NCBI GenBank assembly: GCA_035639875.1
Contig: DASQXE010000109.1
Location: 1-13,699, forward strand
Reading direction: 5' to 3'
Length of the DNA stretch: 13,699 bases
Source of the DNA: JAIBJP01 sp035639875
GTDB lineage: Bacteria; Actinomycetota; Thermoleophilia; Gaiellales; Gaiellaceae
Positions 8,803 through 13,699 of the stretch are shown one piece after another. A program made the translations under genes and the position numbers. The notes beneath the pieces were generated by a model, which was not told the DNA's origin, searched no databases, and saw only the letters and a program-made list of their open reading frames with translations. Position 1 is the stretch's first letter. Each line of letters opens with the position of its first letter.

Positions 8803-10040
8803 CTCAACCTCAGGGTCGGCAAGAGGGCGTGGCGGACCGCGGGTTGGGTGAGCTGAGCTCCGATCTCTGCCCCAGCCTCAACGAGCCCGTCAATCGGGAC
8901 CGACGCGCCCGCCGGGGCACCGGCGTCGAGGAGCTGCAGTAGCTCGTCGAACAAGCGCTCAGGCGAGAGCTCAGCCGGGTCGATCATTCGCAGGAGCCCT
9001 CGGCCGCCGAGGGCCCGCGCACGGATGAGCTGCTCCTTCCTCGGATAGATGCGCGGAACGATGAGCGCCGGCTTGCCCAGCGAGAGTAATTCGCAGACGG
9101 AGTTGTAGCCCCCCATCGAGACGACAGCGTCCGCCGCCGCAATGTAGCTCGCCATGTCTTCCACGAAGTCGATGTAACGGACAGACGGCTGCGTTCGTGC
9201 AATCTCGGCCACCCGCCGACGGTCGTCCGGAGGCATCAGCGGCCCTCCAACGAGCAGGCACTGGAACTGCGGTGTGTTGCTTGCCAAGCCGATGGCTTCG
9301 ACGACGGCTCGCAGCAACTCGTAGCCGTCCCCGCCTCCGCCCGCCATCACAAGTAGCAGTCGCTCGGCGCCGACGCTTAGCTCCGCGCGAATCTCTGCCG
9401 GCGTGCGCGCTCCACGCTCACGAGGCAGGTAGCCGACGAACCGGGTCTTCGCCGCCGCGGCAGGCGAAAAGTCGTACTGGCCAACGAGATCGTAGATCTC
9501 GCGAGCGCCGTAGACGAGGATGCGGTCGTACACCTCGTCGAGCAGCTGGTAGCTGCCGTCCCTTGCCCATGCGTTGCGTACCCAGCCGGGCTCGTCGACG
9601 ACGTCACGAAGGCCGAGGATCAGCCGGCATCGCGCCGAGCGCAGGTGGTGAAGCGCGGGGACGAGTTCTCCCTTGAGCCCGGTCGGCACGTTGTCGACGA
9701 CGAGCGCATCCGGGCGAAACCGGCGGGCGGTGGCGAGCAGGAGGTCGCGCCGCAGGCCGCGAACCGCGCCAAAAGGAAGCGACAGGTCGCGCGATTCGTA
9801 CTTGTCGGCGGCGACCTTGACGACCGAAGGCAGCTTGATGTAGTCGGCATCGGCCGGAAGGCGAAAGCGGTGCGCGAGCGGCGAGCCGGTGACGATCAGC
9901 TGCGAAACCGCCGGCGTCCTCGACCTCAGGAACCGCGCCAGGGCGAGAGTTCGGCGTAGGTGGCCAAGGCCATACGTGTCGTGGCTGTAGAGCAGGATGC
10001 GCGCGATCCGGCCCGAGCCGTTTGCCTTCAAACCCCCCAA
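8790..10040 (-). CDS. MurG/COG4671-like glycosyltransferase
   Basis: This 416-residue protein has the GT-B fold of the MurG/GT28-related predicted glycosyltransferases (COG4671). The N-terminal signature ILLYSHDTYGLGHLRRT (15-31) contains the conserved GH pair at 26-27. The C-terminal half has a Gly-rich MAGGGGDGYELL (232-243) and the donor-sugar motif MGGYNSVCELL (309-319), then GKPALIVPR (322-330) and EQ-L (336-338), as in MurG-type enzymes. The start is taken as TTG 10040-10038 because GAGGGG lies 6 bases upstream; the conserved domain begins at about residue 11, so a slightly later start is possible. It is the first gene of the seven-gene operon and probably makes the first glycosidic bond; donor and acceptor are unknown. 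Confidence 0.88.
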   Translation of the reverse strand: MGGLKANGSGRIARILLYSHDTYGLGHLRRTLALARFLRSRTPAVSQLIVTGSPLAHRFRLPADADYIKLPSVVKVAADKYESRDLSLPFGAVRGLRRDLLLATARRFRPDALVVDNVPTGLKGELVPALHHLRSARCRLILGLRDVVDEPGWVRNAWARDGSYQLLDEVYDRILVYGAREIYDLVGQYDFSPAAAAKTRFVGYLPRERGARTPAEIRAELSVGAERLLLVMAGGGGDGYELLRAVVEAIGLASNTPQFQCLLVGGPLMPPDDRRRVAEIARTQPSVRYIDFVEDMASYIAAADAVVSMGGYNSVCELLSLGKPALIVPRIYPRKEQLIRARALGGRGLLRMIDPAELSPERLFDELLQLLDAGAPAGASVPIDGLVEAGAEIGAQLTQPAVRHALLPTLRLRWAS

Positions 10041-10082
10041 ACGAGGCCCCTCACTTACCTCAGCTACAAACGCAAGCGCGCG

Positions 10083-10110
10083 AGTCTAACAAGACGGTAA
10101 CCACGTTGAA
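10083..10110 (-). promoter_or_regulatory. candidate promoter of the seven-gene operon
   Basis: On the minus strand, TTCAAC (10110-10105) and TAGACT (10088-10083) are spaced by 16 bases and lie about 43 bases before the TTG start of the first operon gene. The -35 box matches the housekeeping consensus at 3 of 6 positions and the -10 box at 4 of 6. This is the best candidate in the leader but is weak; other starts are possible. Confidence 0.25.
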
Positions 10111-10250
10111 ACACACCCGCGGGGCCACCTCCCGTCAAGTGGTGTACCAAGCTGAGCGCGCGATCTTCGCCTGATCGCCGTCCTCCGAAGCATCCCGGAG
10201 AAACCCATGGTTAATCGAGAACTCGGCCTTCATGCGTTGCCTCAGTGGGC

Positions 10251-10290
10251 GACGGATTCCAAGGCCCGTCGACGGATTCCAAGGCCCGGA
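10251..10290. repeat. 20-bp tandem duplication
   Basis: The unit gacggattccaaggcccgtc (10251-10270) is followed directly by a second copy (10271-10290) that matches 18 of 20 bases, differing only in the last two. It lies between the operon and the tRNA-derived repeat and has no evident coding role. It may be a slippage product. Confidence 0.75.
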
Positions 10291-10340
10291 ATGTACTGCC
10301 TGCCCCAAGCAACACAACATGCCCTCTTGCACGGGTGTTG

Positions 10341-10533
10341 ACGGGAGCGACGGGACTCGAACCCGCGACCTCCGGCGTGAGAGGCCGGTCATGGCGCTCC
10401 CGGCCTGGGCGGGGATGAGCGGGGATTCCCGGCGTGGGCAGGACTTTCCGACCCTCGCGTCGCGGGGATTGCCGGGAGAAGGCGGGAGCGTCCGGCGACC
10501 TCCCGCGGGAGGAGCGCGGGATGAGCCGTTGCC
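10341..10533 (-). repeat. tRNA-derived att-like repeat, copy A
   Basis: This ~193-bp element is homologous to 12898-13089. The first 50 bases (10341-10390) match copy B at 49 of 50 positions and correspond to the 3' half of a tRNA-Asp-like gene on the minus strand. After a divergent patch of about 10 bases, the flank again aligns with copy B to the shared end ccgttgcc. The flank contains two near-direct repeats (gcggggattcccgg at 10419-10432 and gcggggattgccgg at 10462-10475) and a third motif at 10505-10523 (gcgggaggagcgcgggatg). A tRNA 3'-half core followed by short iterated motifs resembles an integrase core plus arm-type sites; that function is inference, as no integrase is present. Confidence 0.75.
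10343..10401 (-). pseudogene. tRNA-like remnant lacking a D-arm, anticodon CTC
   Basis: On the minus strand the 3' half of a tRNA is intact: anticodon arm CCGGC-CTCTCAC-GCCGG (10388-10372), a 5-base variable loop, T-arm with the TTCGAGT loop (10366-10350), acceptor strand CGCTCCC (10349-10343) and discriminator G. The loop places CTC (Glu) at the anticodon, one base different from GTC (Asp) in copy B. Upstream, GGGAGCG (10401-10395) can pair perfectly with the acceptor 3' strand, but only six bases separate it from the anticodon stem, leaving no D-arm. It is probably a degraded tRNA-Asp fragment rather than a working tRNA. Confidence 0.5.
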
Positions 10534-10624
10534 TCAAGAGCAAACGAGCAGGATGTGAGCGGGATGCGTCGCCGTCTTCGCTGCGTCCACTGATTCAGGC
10601 TAGGGCCAGATGTACCCTGCGAGC

Positions 10625-11239
10625 ATGAGTCGCGCTACGCCGAGCCCCGGCCGCCTGACGGTCACCGAAGCCTGTGTGCTCGGCTTGCTCGTGGCGAGAG
10701 AACAATCGGGCTACGACCTGAACAGGTCGGCGCAGCAGAGTGTCGGGCTCATCTACGCGCCGGCCAAGAGCCGCATCTACGCCGTCCTGCCGCGCCTGCT
10801 CAAGCGGGGGCTCGTCACGTGCCGCGAGGTCCCTCAGCGGAAACGTCCGGACAAGACGGTTTACCGGGTCACCCCGGCCGGGCGCCGAGCCCTCCGCGAT
10901 TGGCTCAACGACACGAGCCAGCCCCTCAGTCGCCCCGTGCTCCTGCTCAAGGTCTTCTTCGGCTCCGACGCGGAGCCCGACGCCCTCGCCGAGCAGCTAA
11001 TGCGCCGACGTGGGGAGATTTCCTCGGAGCTCGAGACGCTGCGTGAGATCGAGCGCAGGAACGAGGAAACGCAGGACGACGAGCTGATGGTCTTCCCGAA
11101 CCTCACGCTCGATTGGGGGCTCGCAATCGACCCGATCGAGCTCGAGTGGATCGACCGGACGCTCGAGCGCATCGCAGTTCTTCGGCGCCGAACCGGCGCG
11201 CAGTCGCGCCCCCAGACGCTGGCCGGCCGCGGCGGCTAA
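10625..11239 (+). CDS. PadR-family transcriptional regulator
   Basis: This 204-residue protein fits the PadR architecture. An N-terminal winged helix-turn-helix spans about residues 11-95, with the typical LTVTEACVLGLL opening, SGYDLNR (28-34), and the SRIYAVLPRLLKRGLV recognition-helix region (49-64). A basic wing (KRPDKTVYRVT, 73-83) follows, then a mostly helical C-terminal half (about 100-190) of the kind that dimerises PadR proteins. An in-frame ATG at 10610 would add five residues and has AGGG just upstream. I chose 10625 because PadR proteins usually begin close to the winged helix, but the choice is open. It precedes the secreted propeller gene by 61 bases and may repress that gene or its own promoter. 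Ligand and targets are unknown. Confidence 0.88.
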   Translation: MSRATPSPGRLTVTEACVLGLLVAREQSGYDLNRSAQQSVGLIYAPAKSRIYAVLPRLLKRGLVTCREVPQRKRPDKTVYRVTPAGRRALRDWLNDTSQPLSRPVLLLKVFFGSDAEPDALAEQLMRRRGEISSELETLREIERRNEETQDDELMVFPNLTLDWGLAIDPIELEWIDRTLERIAVLRRRTGAQSRPQTLAGRGG

Positions 11240-11260
11240 CGAGCGAGCTCGCCGCCCGTC

Positions 11261-11266
11261 TATAGT
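11261..11266 (+). promoter_or_regulatory. -10 promoter element before the propeller gene
   Basis: TATAGT matches the housekeeping -10 consensus at 5 of 6 positions and would start a transcript about 28 bases before the GTG start at 11301. No clear -35 hexamer is present 16-18 bases upstream. A 10-bp perfect palindrome, gcgagctcgc (11243-11252), occupies much of the spacer. Confidence 0.4.
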
Positions 11267-11279
11267 CCCGAGAGGACTA
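11263..11279. promoter_or_regulatory. operator-like inverted repeat overlapping the promoter
   Basis: TAGTCC (11263-11268), five bases, then GGACTA (11274-11279) form perfect 6-base arms. The repeat begins inside the -10 box and covers the expected transcription start, where a repressor would block initiation. The adjacent PadR regulator is the obvious candidate, although the arms do not match the ATGT-N8-ACAT consensus of classic PadR sites. As RNA it would form only a small hairpin with no T-tract. Confidence 0.45.
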
Positions 11280-11300
11280 ACGAGGGAGAGGAGGAGGACC

Positions 11301-12686
11301 GTGAGGAGACTCATGTGCGTCTCGTCCCTGGTCATGCTCGCCGTCGCGGCGGCCTTGCTGGCCGGCAGCTCCAAGGGCGCCACCGGCGGGCCCGTGGTGG
11401 GGAGTCATCAAGAGCCAATCGATGCCGTCATCGCCGGTCTCGACAGCCGAGGGAGCGAACGCCAGTCGACAGTGCTCGACAACTTCAAGTTCGTGGGTCA
11501 CACGGACCTCGGAGCCGACATCGACTTCGGGGACGTCTGGGGGCACGGAAATTTCGCCTACGTCGGGAGCCGCTGTGGTGACCAGGCGCTCGGCGGTGGC
11601 GGCGTGCGCGTCGTCGACATCTCGCATCCGACCCATCCGGTCGTCGTGAGCACATTGCCGAACGACACCTTCACCCGCGCCGAGGACGTCGTTGTCCGGC
11701 ACGTGACGACGCCGAGCTTCAGCGGCGATCTCGCTGTCGTCGGCATCCAGGCCTGCTTCGGCAGCGGGCACGAGGGCGAGGTGCCGACGGGCCTGCGCTT
11801 CTTCGATGTCACCGACGCCGCCCATCCGGTGATGCTGAGCGAGTGGGACCTGCCCCCCGGCTCGATCGGCTGCCACGAGGTCGATCTCGTCCAGCGGCCC
11901 GACGGGCTCGTGCTCGCGGGCTGCGCACGCAACCTCGTCGACCAGATCGACTTCAACACCGGCGAGCAGATCCCGGGCGCCGTCAAGTTCGTCGACGCCA
12001 GCGATCCGACGAACCCGCAGCTGGCGGCGAGCTGGGAGATGCCGGTCGAGCCGTTCGGCGGCATTGGCTGTTTGCCGGTCGAGTTCGCGCACAGCGTGCG
12101 CTTCGAGGACGGCGGCAACTCCGCCTACGTCTCCTACTGGGACGCGGGCACCGTCCATCTCGACCTGAGCGACGCGTCGGCGCCCCAGATCGTGAGCGAC
12201 ACGCTGATTGCGCCTCCCGACGAGGACGGCGACAACCACTCGATGACGCTCGCCAACGGCGGCAGGTGGCTCGTCATCAACCCGGAGGACTTCTCGCCGG
12301 GCGACTGCGGCCCCGGCTTCGACGGCTGGGGTGAGGCGTACGTCTACGACAACGCGGACACCGACAACCCGACCTTCCTCGGGACGTTCTCGACACCGGA
12401 CTCACGCTCGACGCGAACCGACGGTTCTTTCACCGTCCACAACACCGAGGTCGTGCTCGGGAAGCAGTTCTTCTCGTCGTGGTACTCGGACGGGATCGTC
12501 TGGTGGACGATGAGCGACAGTGGCTCGTCCCACCAGCTCGGTCAGTTCGTCCCGCCGGCGAGCGACCGCTTCGGAGTCCCGCTCGTCTGGGGCGTCTACC
12601 TCGACTCGGCCCACGATCTCGTCCTCGCGAGTGACATGGGCAGCGGGCTCTGGATCGTCCGCCCGAAGGGGCTGAACCACTTCTAG
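11301..12686 (+). CDS. secreted LVIVD-repeat beta-propeller protein
   Basis: This 461-residue protein starts with a signal peptide: RR at 2-3, a hydrophobic core at about 9-21, and cleavage probably near 25-30, so the protein acts outside the cytoplasm. The mature part has repeated blades with the LVIVD-type pattern of a hydrophobic strand, D, then P: VRVVDISHPTHP (102-113), LRFFDVTDAAHP (165-176), VKFVDASDPTNP (228-239), VHLDLSDASAP (285-295), AYVYDNADTDNP (346-357). I count about seven blades. Five blades carry a His at an equivalent strand start (H82, H192, H264, H313, H380). Mature cysteines (92, 152, 191, 208, 257, 336) could form disulfides. GTG 11301 follows GAGGAGGA by 3-4 bases; ATG 11313 is an alternative. 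No enzyme function can be assigned. Confidence 0.85.
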   Translation: MRRLMCVSSLVMLAVAAALLAGSSKGATGGPVVGSHQEPIDAVIAGLDSRGSERQSTVLDNFKFVGHTDLGADIDFGDVWGHGNFAYVGSRCGDQALGGGGVRVVDISHPTHPVVVSTLPNDTFTRAEDVVVRHVTTPSFSGDLAVVGIQACFGSGHEGEVPTGLRFFDVTDAAHPVMLSEWDLPPGSIGCHEVDLVQRPDGLVLAGCARNLVDQIDFNTGEQIPGAVKFVDASDPTNPQLAASWEMPVEPFGGIGCLPVEFAHSVRFEDGGNSAYVSYWDAGTVHLDLSDASAPQIVSDTLIAPPDEDGDNHSMTLANGGRWLVINPEDFSPGDCGPGFDGWGEAYVYDNADTDNPTFLGTFSTPDSRSTRTDGSFTVHNTEVVLGKQFFSSWYSDGIVWWTMSDSGSSHQLGQFVPPASDRFGVPLVWGVYLDSAHDLVLASDMGSGLWIVRPKGLNHF

Positions 12687-12723
12687 CGCCGGCTGAAGGC
12701 CGACGGCTGCGACACCTACGATA

Positions 12724-12761
12724 GGCGGGACCCCGACCGAAGCCCGAGTCGGGGCCCCGCC
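12724..12761 (+). terminator. strong hairpin terminator after the propeller gene
   Basis: GGCGGG (12724-12729) plus CCCCGAC (12731-12737) pair with GTCGGGG (12748-12754) plus CCCGCC (12756-12761). This makes a 13-bp GC-rich stem with one A-C mismatch and a 10-base loop. It begins 38 bases after the TAG stop of the propeller gene. Only a TT follows, so it lacks a T-tract, as is common in high-GC actinobacteria. Confidence 0.75.
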
Positions 12762-12824
12762 TTGACCAACCGGCTCTGTCGGAACCTGCTGGCTCTTGAT
12801 CATCTGCAAGGGGCTGATTCTGGC

Positions 12825-12843
12825 GCGGGATCTGCGCGGGATG
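12825..12843 (+). repeat. 19-bp direct repeat, left arm
   Basis: The sequence gcgggatctgcgcgggatg recurs in the same orientation at 13061-13079 with one mismatch. It is itself built from two gcgggat half-repeats. The pair flanks the tRNA-like core of copy B at distances of 54 and 113 bases, as arm-type integrase sites flank an attP core. Confidence 0.7.
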
Positions 12844-12899
12844 AAAAGAAGCCGGCGGTCGTTATGTCAAATACATGTACTGATTTGCAGGGCTTTTAC

Positions 12900-12947
12900 G
12901 GGAGCGACGGGACTCGAACCCGCGACCTCCGGCGTGACAGGCCGGTC
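12900..12947 (-). pseudogene. tRNA-Asp (GTC) 3'-half fragment
   Basis: On the minus strand this holds the anticodon arm CCGGC-CTGTCAC-GCCGG (12945-12929) with GTC at the anticodon, a 5-base variable loop, T-arm (12923-12907) with TTCGAGT loop, and acceptor 3' strand CGCTCCC (12906-12900). The next base gives a G discriminator, as in tRNA-Asp. No D-arm or matching 5' acceptor strand precedes it, and no CCA is encoded. It is a tRNA fragment, of the kind left at integration sites, not a functional gene. Confidence 0.65.
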
Positions 12948-13060
12948 TTGATGTCTTCGGGCTGGCCGGGGTTAGGCGGGGATTGCCGGGAGAGCAGGGC
13001 TTTCCGGCCCTGGCCCTGCGGGGACTCCCGGCTGCGGGCGGAACCTTCCGGGAGCCTCCA

Positions 13061-13079
13061 GCGGGATCTGCGTGGGATG
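13061..13079 (+). repeat. 19-bp direct repeat, right arm
   Basis: The sequence gcgggatctgcgtgggatg matches 12825-12843 at 18 of 19 positions in the same orientation. It is the most distal motif of repeat copy B, and copy A has the related version at 10505-10523 (16 of 19). Confidence 0.7.
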
Positions 13080-13393
13080 TTCCGTTGCCGTTTCTGAAAA
13101 GGAAGATCAGACGGTGGGAAACGTTTGCGGCGAATCTGGTCGAGCCCACCCCGTGAGGTTCGGAAACTGTGTGTCGGCTTCCGCGGATCCAGCGGCCGAT
13201 TATCTCGACTCGGTGCGGATCGTGAGACACCGGTTGACCACGGGTCGGCCTGTCTAGGTCTGTTGCCGACACACCTGCGAGACGCCTGATTGCGTGCGGG
13301 CCGCCGCTGATGGGTCGTGGCTTGGAACGGGGGCGGCATCTGGGATGCTCCGTTCGGCTTGACCGACGAAGGACACACGACGTTTCGCTCCCA

Positions 13394-13699
13394 GTGACCG
13401 AAGCAGCTGTCCCGTCACGTGTCGACGCCGCGGGCTTAACGGTCGAGATTCCGCAGTACCGGCTCCGAACGATCCTCGCTGTCTGGGCCGCGGCAACCCT
13501 GCCCATGGGGGTGTTGGCGTAGATCGTCGCTCCCGCGATCGATGACCACTTCAGCGGGGAGGCGAACGTGCCGCTGGTGAAGGCGCTACTCCTCCTGCTC
13601 ACAGCCGGCCTGATCTGGCAGTTCGTGCTCGTGGTCATCGTCCTGTGGCGCGAGCAGGGAACGCTTCGCTGGCCGGTCGTCCGCGAGGCGCTCTGGCTC
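13394..13699 (+). pseudogene. N-terminal part of a membrane protein, CPBP-protease-like, with internal TAG
   Basis: From GTG 13394 the frame encodes 42 residues, including EIPQYRLRTILAVWAAATLP (18-37), the start of a first membrane segment. It then meets TAG at 13520-13522 and stays open for 59 further codons to the window edge. The continuation begins IVAPAIDDHFSG, contains a second hydrophobic segment (LLLLLTAGLIWQFVLVVIVL) and then REQGTLRWPVVREALWL. From memory of the family, this resembles N-termini of actinobacterial CPBP-type intramembrane proteases, where Trp commonly stands at the TAG position. The catalytic Glu-rich motifs would lie beyond the window, so the family call is tentative. 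No clear ribosome site precedes GTG. The stop suggests a nonsense mutation (TGG to TAG), a sequencing error or, less likely, readthrough. Confidence 0.55.

Larger units (their letters stand above)
10041..10340. other. intergenic leader upstream of the operon
   Basis: This stretch separates the operon start from the first tRNA-derived repeat. It holds a weak promoter candidate for the operon (10083-10110) and a 20-bp tandem duplication (10251-10290). A 32-codon minus-strand frame (10233 to 10135) has GAGG about 7 bases before its ATG but no recognisable protein, and I do not call it. Nothing else with coding character is visible. Confidence 0.5.
12898..13089 (-). repeat. tRNA-derived att-like repeat, copy B
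   Basis: This ~192-bp element is homologous to copy A at 10341-10533 and in the same orientation. The core 12898-12947 is identical to copy A except at one base. The flank carries gcggggattgccgg (12976-12989), gcggggactcccgg (13018-13031) and gcgggatctgcgtgggatg (13061-13079), in the same order and nearly the same spacing as in copy A. The spacing from core to first motif is exactly 28 bases in both copies. The two copies bracket the PadR and propeller genes. Confidence 0.75.
12687..13393. other. intergenic region with terminator and att-like repeat
   Basis: No convincing protein gene lies here. The stretch holds the terminator of the propeller gene (12724-12761), a 19-bp motif at 12825-12843, the second tRNA-derived repeat (12898-13089), and about 300 bases before the membrane-protein frame. 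In that last part TTGACC (13234-13239) and TAGGTC (13255-13260) are 15 bases apart, a poor promoter candidate. Frames over the repeats translate into Arg-rich peptides arising from tRNA sequence and are not genes. Confidence 0.6.

Noticed and set aside
7684..8856. Plus-strand frame of 390 codons opposite the second GT4 gene
   Set aside because: It is antisense to a glycosyltransferase with intact motifs and has no recognisable domain.
10135..10233. Minus-strand 32-codon frame with GAGG about 7 bases before its ATG
   Set aside because: It is plausible in codon use but short, with no recognisable family. It could be a gene fragment, but nothing confirms this.
10232..10558. Arg-rich frames containing SDGTRTRDLRR-type peptides (also at 12762-13097)
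   Set aside because: These peptides are translations of the tRNA T-arm and anticodon arm, a well-known source of false gene calls.
11277..12239. Minus-strand frame of 320 codons opposite the propeller gene
   Set aside because: The plus strand has a signal peptide, repeated blades and a proper ribosome site. The minus frame has a repetitive Ala/Arg/Val/Asp-rich composition typical of a shadow.
10341..13089. Repeat copies as attL and attR of one integrated element
   Set aside because: attL and attR should share only the core. These copies share the same 140-base flank on the same side, and no integrase or mobility gene lies between them.
12862..13638. Minus-strand frame of 258 codons over the repeat and the membrane-protein start
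   Set aside because: It crosses the tRNA-like core and lies antisense to the hydrophobic protein frame. It has no domain, and its end is again a tRNA-derived peptide.
1..13699. CRISPR array, insertion sequence or rRNA
   Set aside because: No regularly spaced repeats, transposase motifs or rRNA-like sequence were seen on either strand.

Overview
The window is high-GC DNA with G/C-rich third codon positions, frequent GTG/TTG starts and many 1-4 base gene overlaps. This points to an actinobacterium. The gene content (COG4671-like glycosyltransferase, secreted LVIVD-repeat propeller, PadR regulator, tRNA-derived repeats) would fit the class Thermoleophilia (Gaiellales/Solirubrobacterales), but that placement is inference.

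Region 1 (1-299) holds at most the last codons of a plus-strand gene ending at 46, then a short GC hairpin that could separate convergent transcripts.

Region 2 (300-10040, minus strand) is one continuous seven-gene operon in which every junction overlaps by 1-13 bases. In transcription order it encodes a MurG/COG4671-like glycosyltransferase, two GT4 glycosyltransferases, a large protein with two APH-type kinase domains, two related sulfotransferases, and an MsbA-type half-size ABC exporter. The simplest reading is a pathway that builds a small glycan or glycoconjugate, adds phosphate and/or sulfate, and moves it across the membrane. The product is unknown. No polymerase, acyltransferase, nucleotide-sugar gene or PAPS-synthesis gene lies in the window.

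Region 3 (10041-13393) contains two plus-strand genes, a PadR-family regulator and a secreted LVIVD/beta-propeller protein. Two direct copies of a ~192-bp repeat (10341-10533 and 12898-13089) bracket them. Each copy starts with the 3' half of a tRNA-Asp-like gene and continues into a flank with short repeated motifs, like a tyrosine-integrase attachment site. The second copy also has a 19-bp repeat on both sides of its core, as an attP would. No integrase is present. Between the two genes is a good -10 box overlapped by a perfect inverted repeat, and a strong hairpin terminator follows the propeller gene.

Region 4 (13394-13699) is the start of a plus-strand membrane protein that resembles the N-terminus of CPBP-type intramembrane proteases. 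It is interrupted by an in-frame TAG at 13520-13522, after which the reading frame stays open to the window edge.
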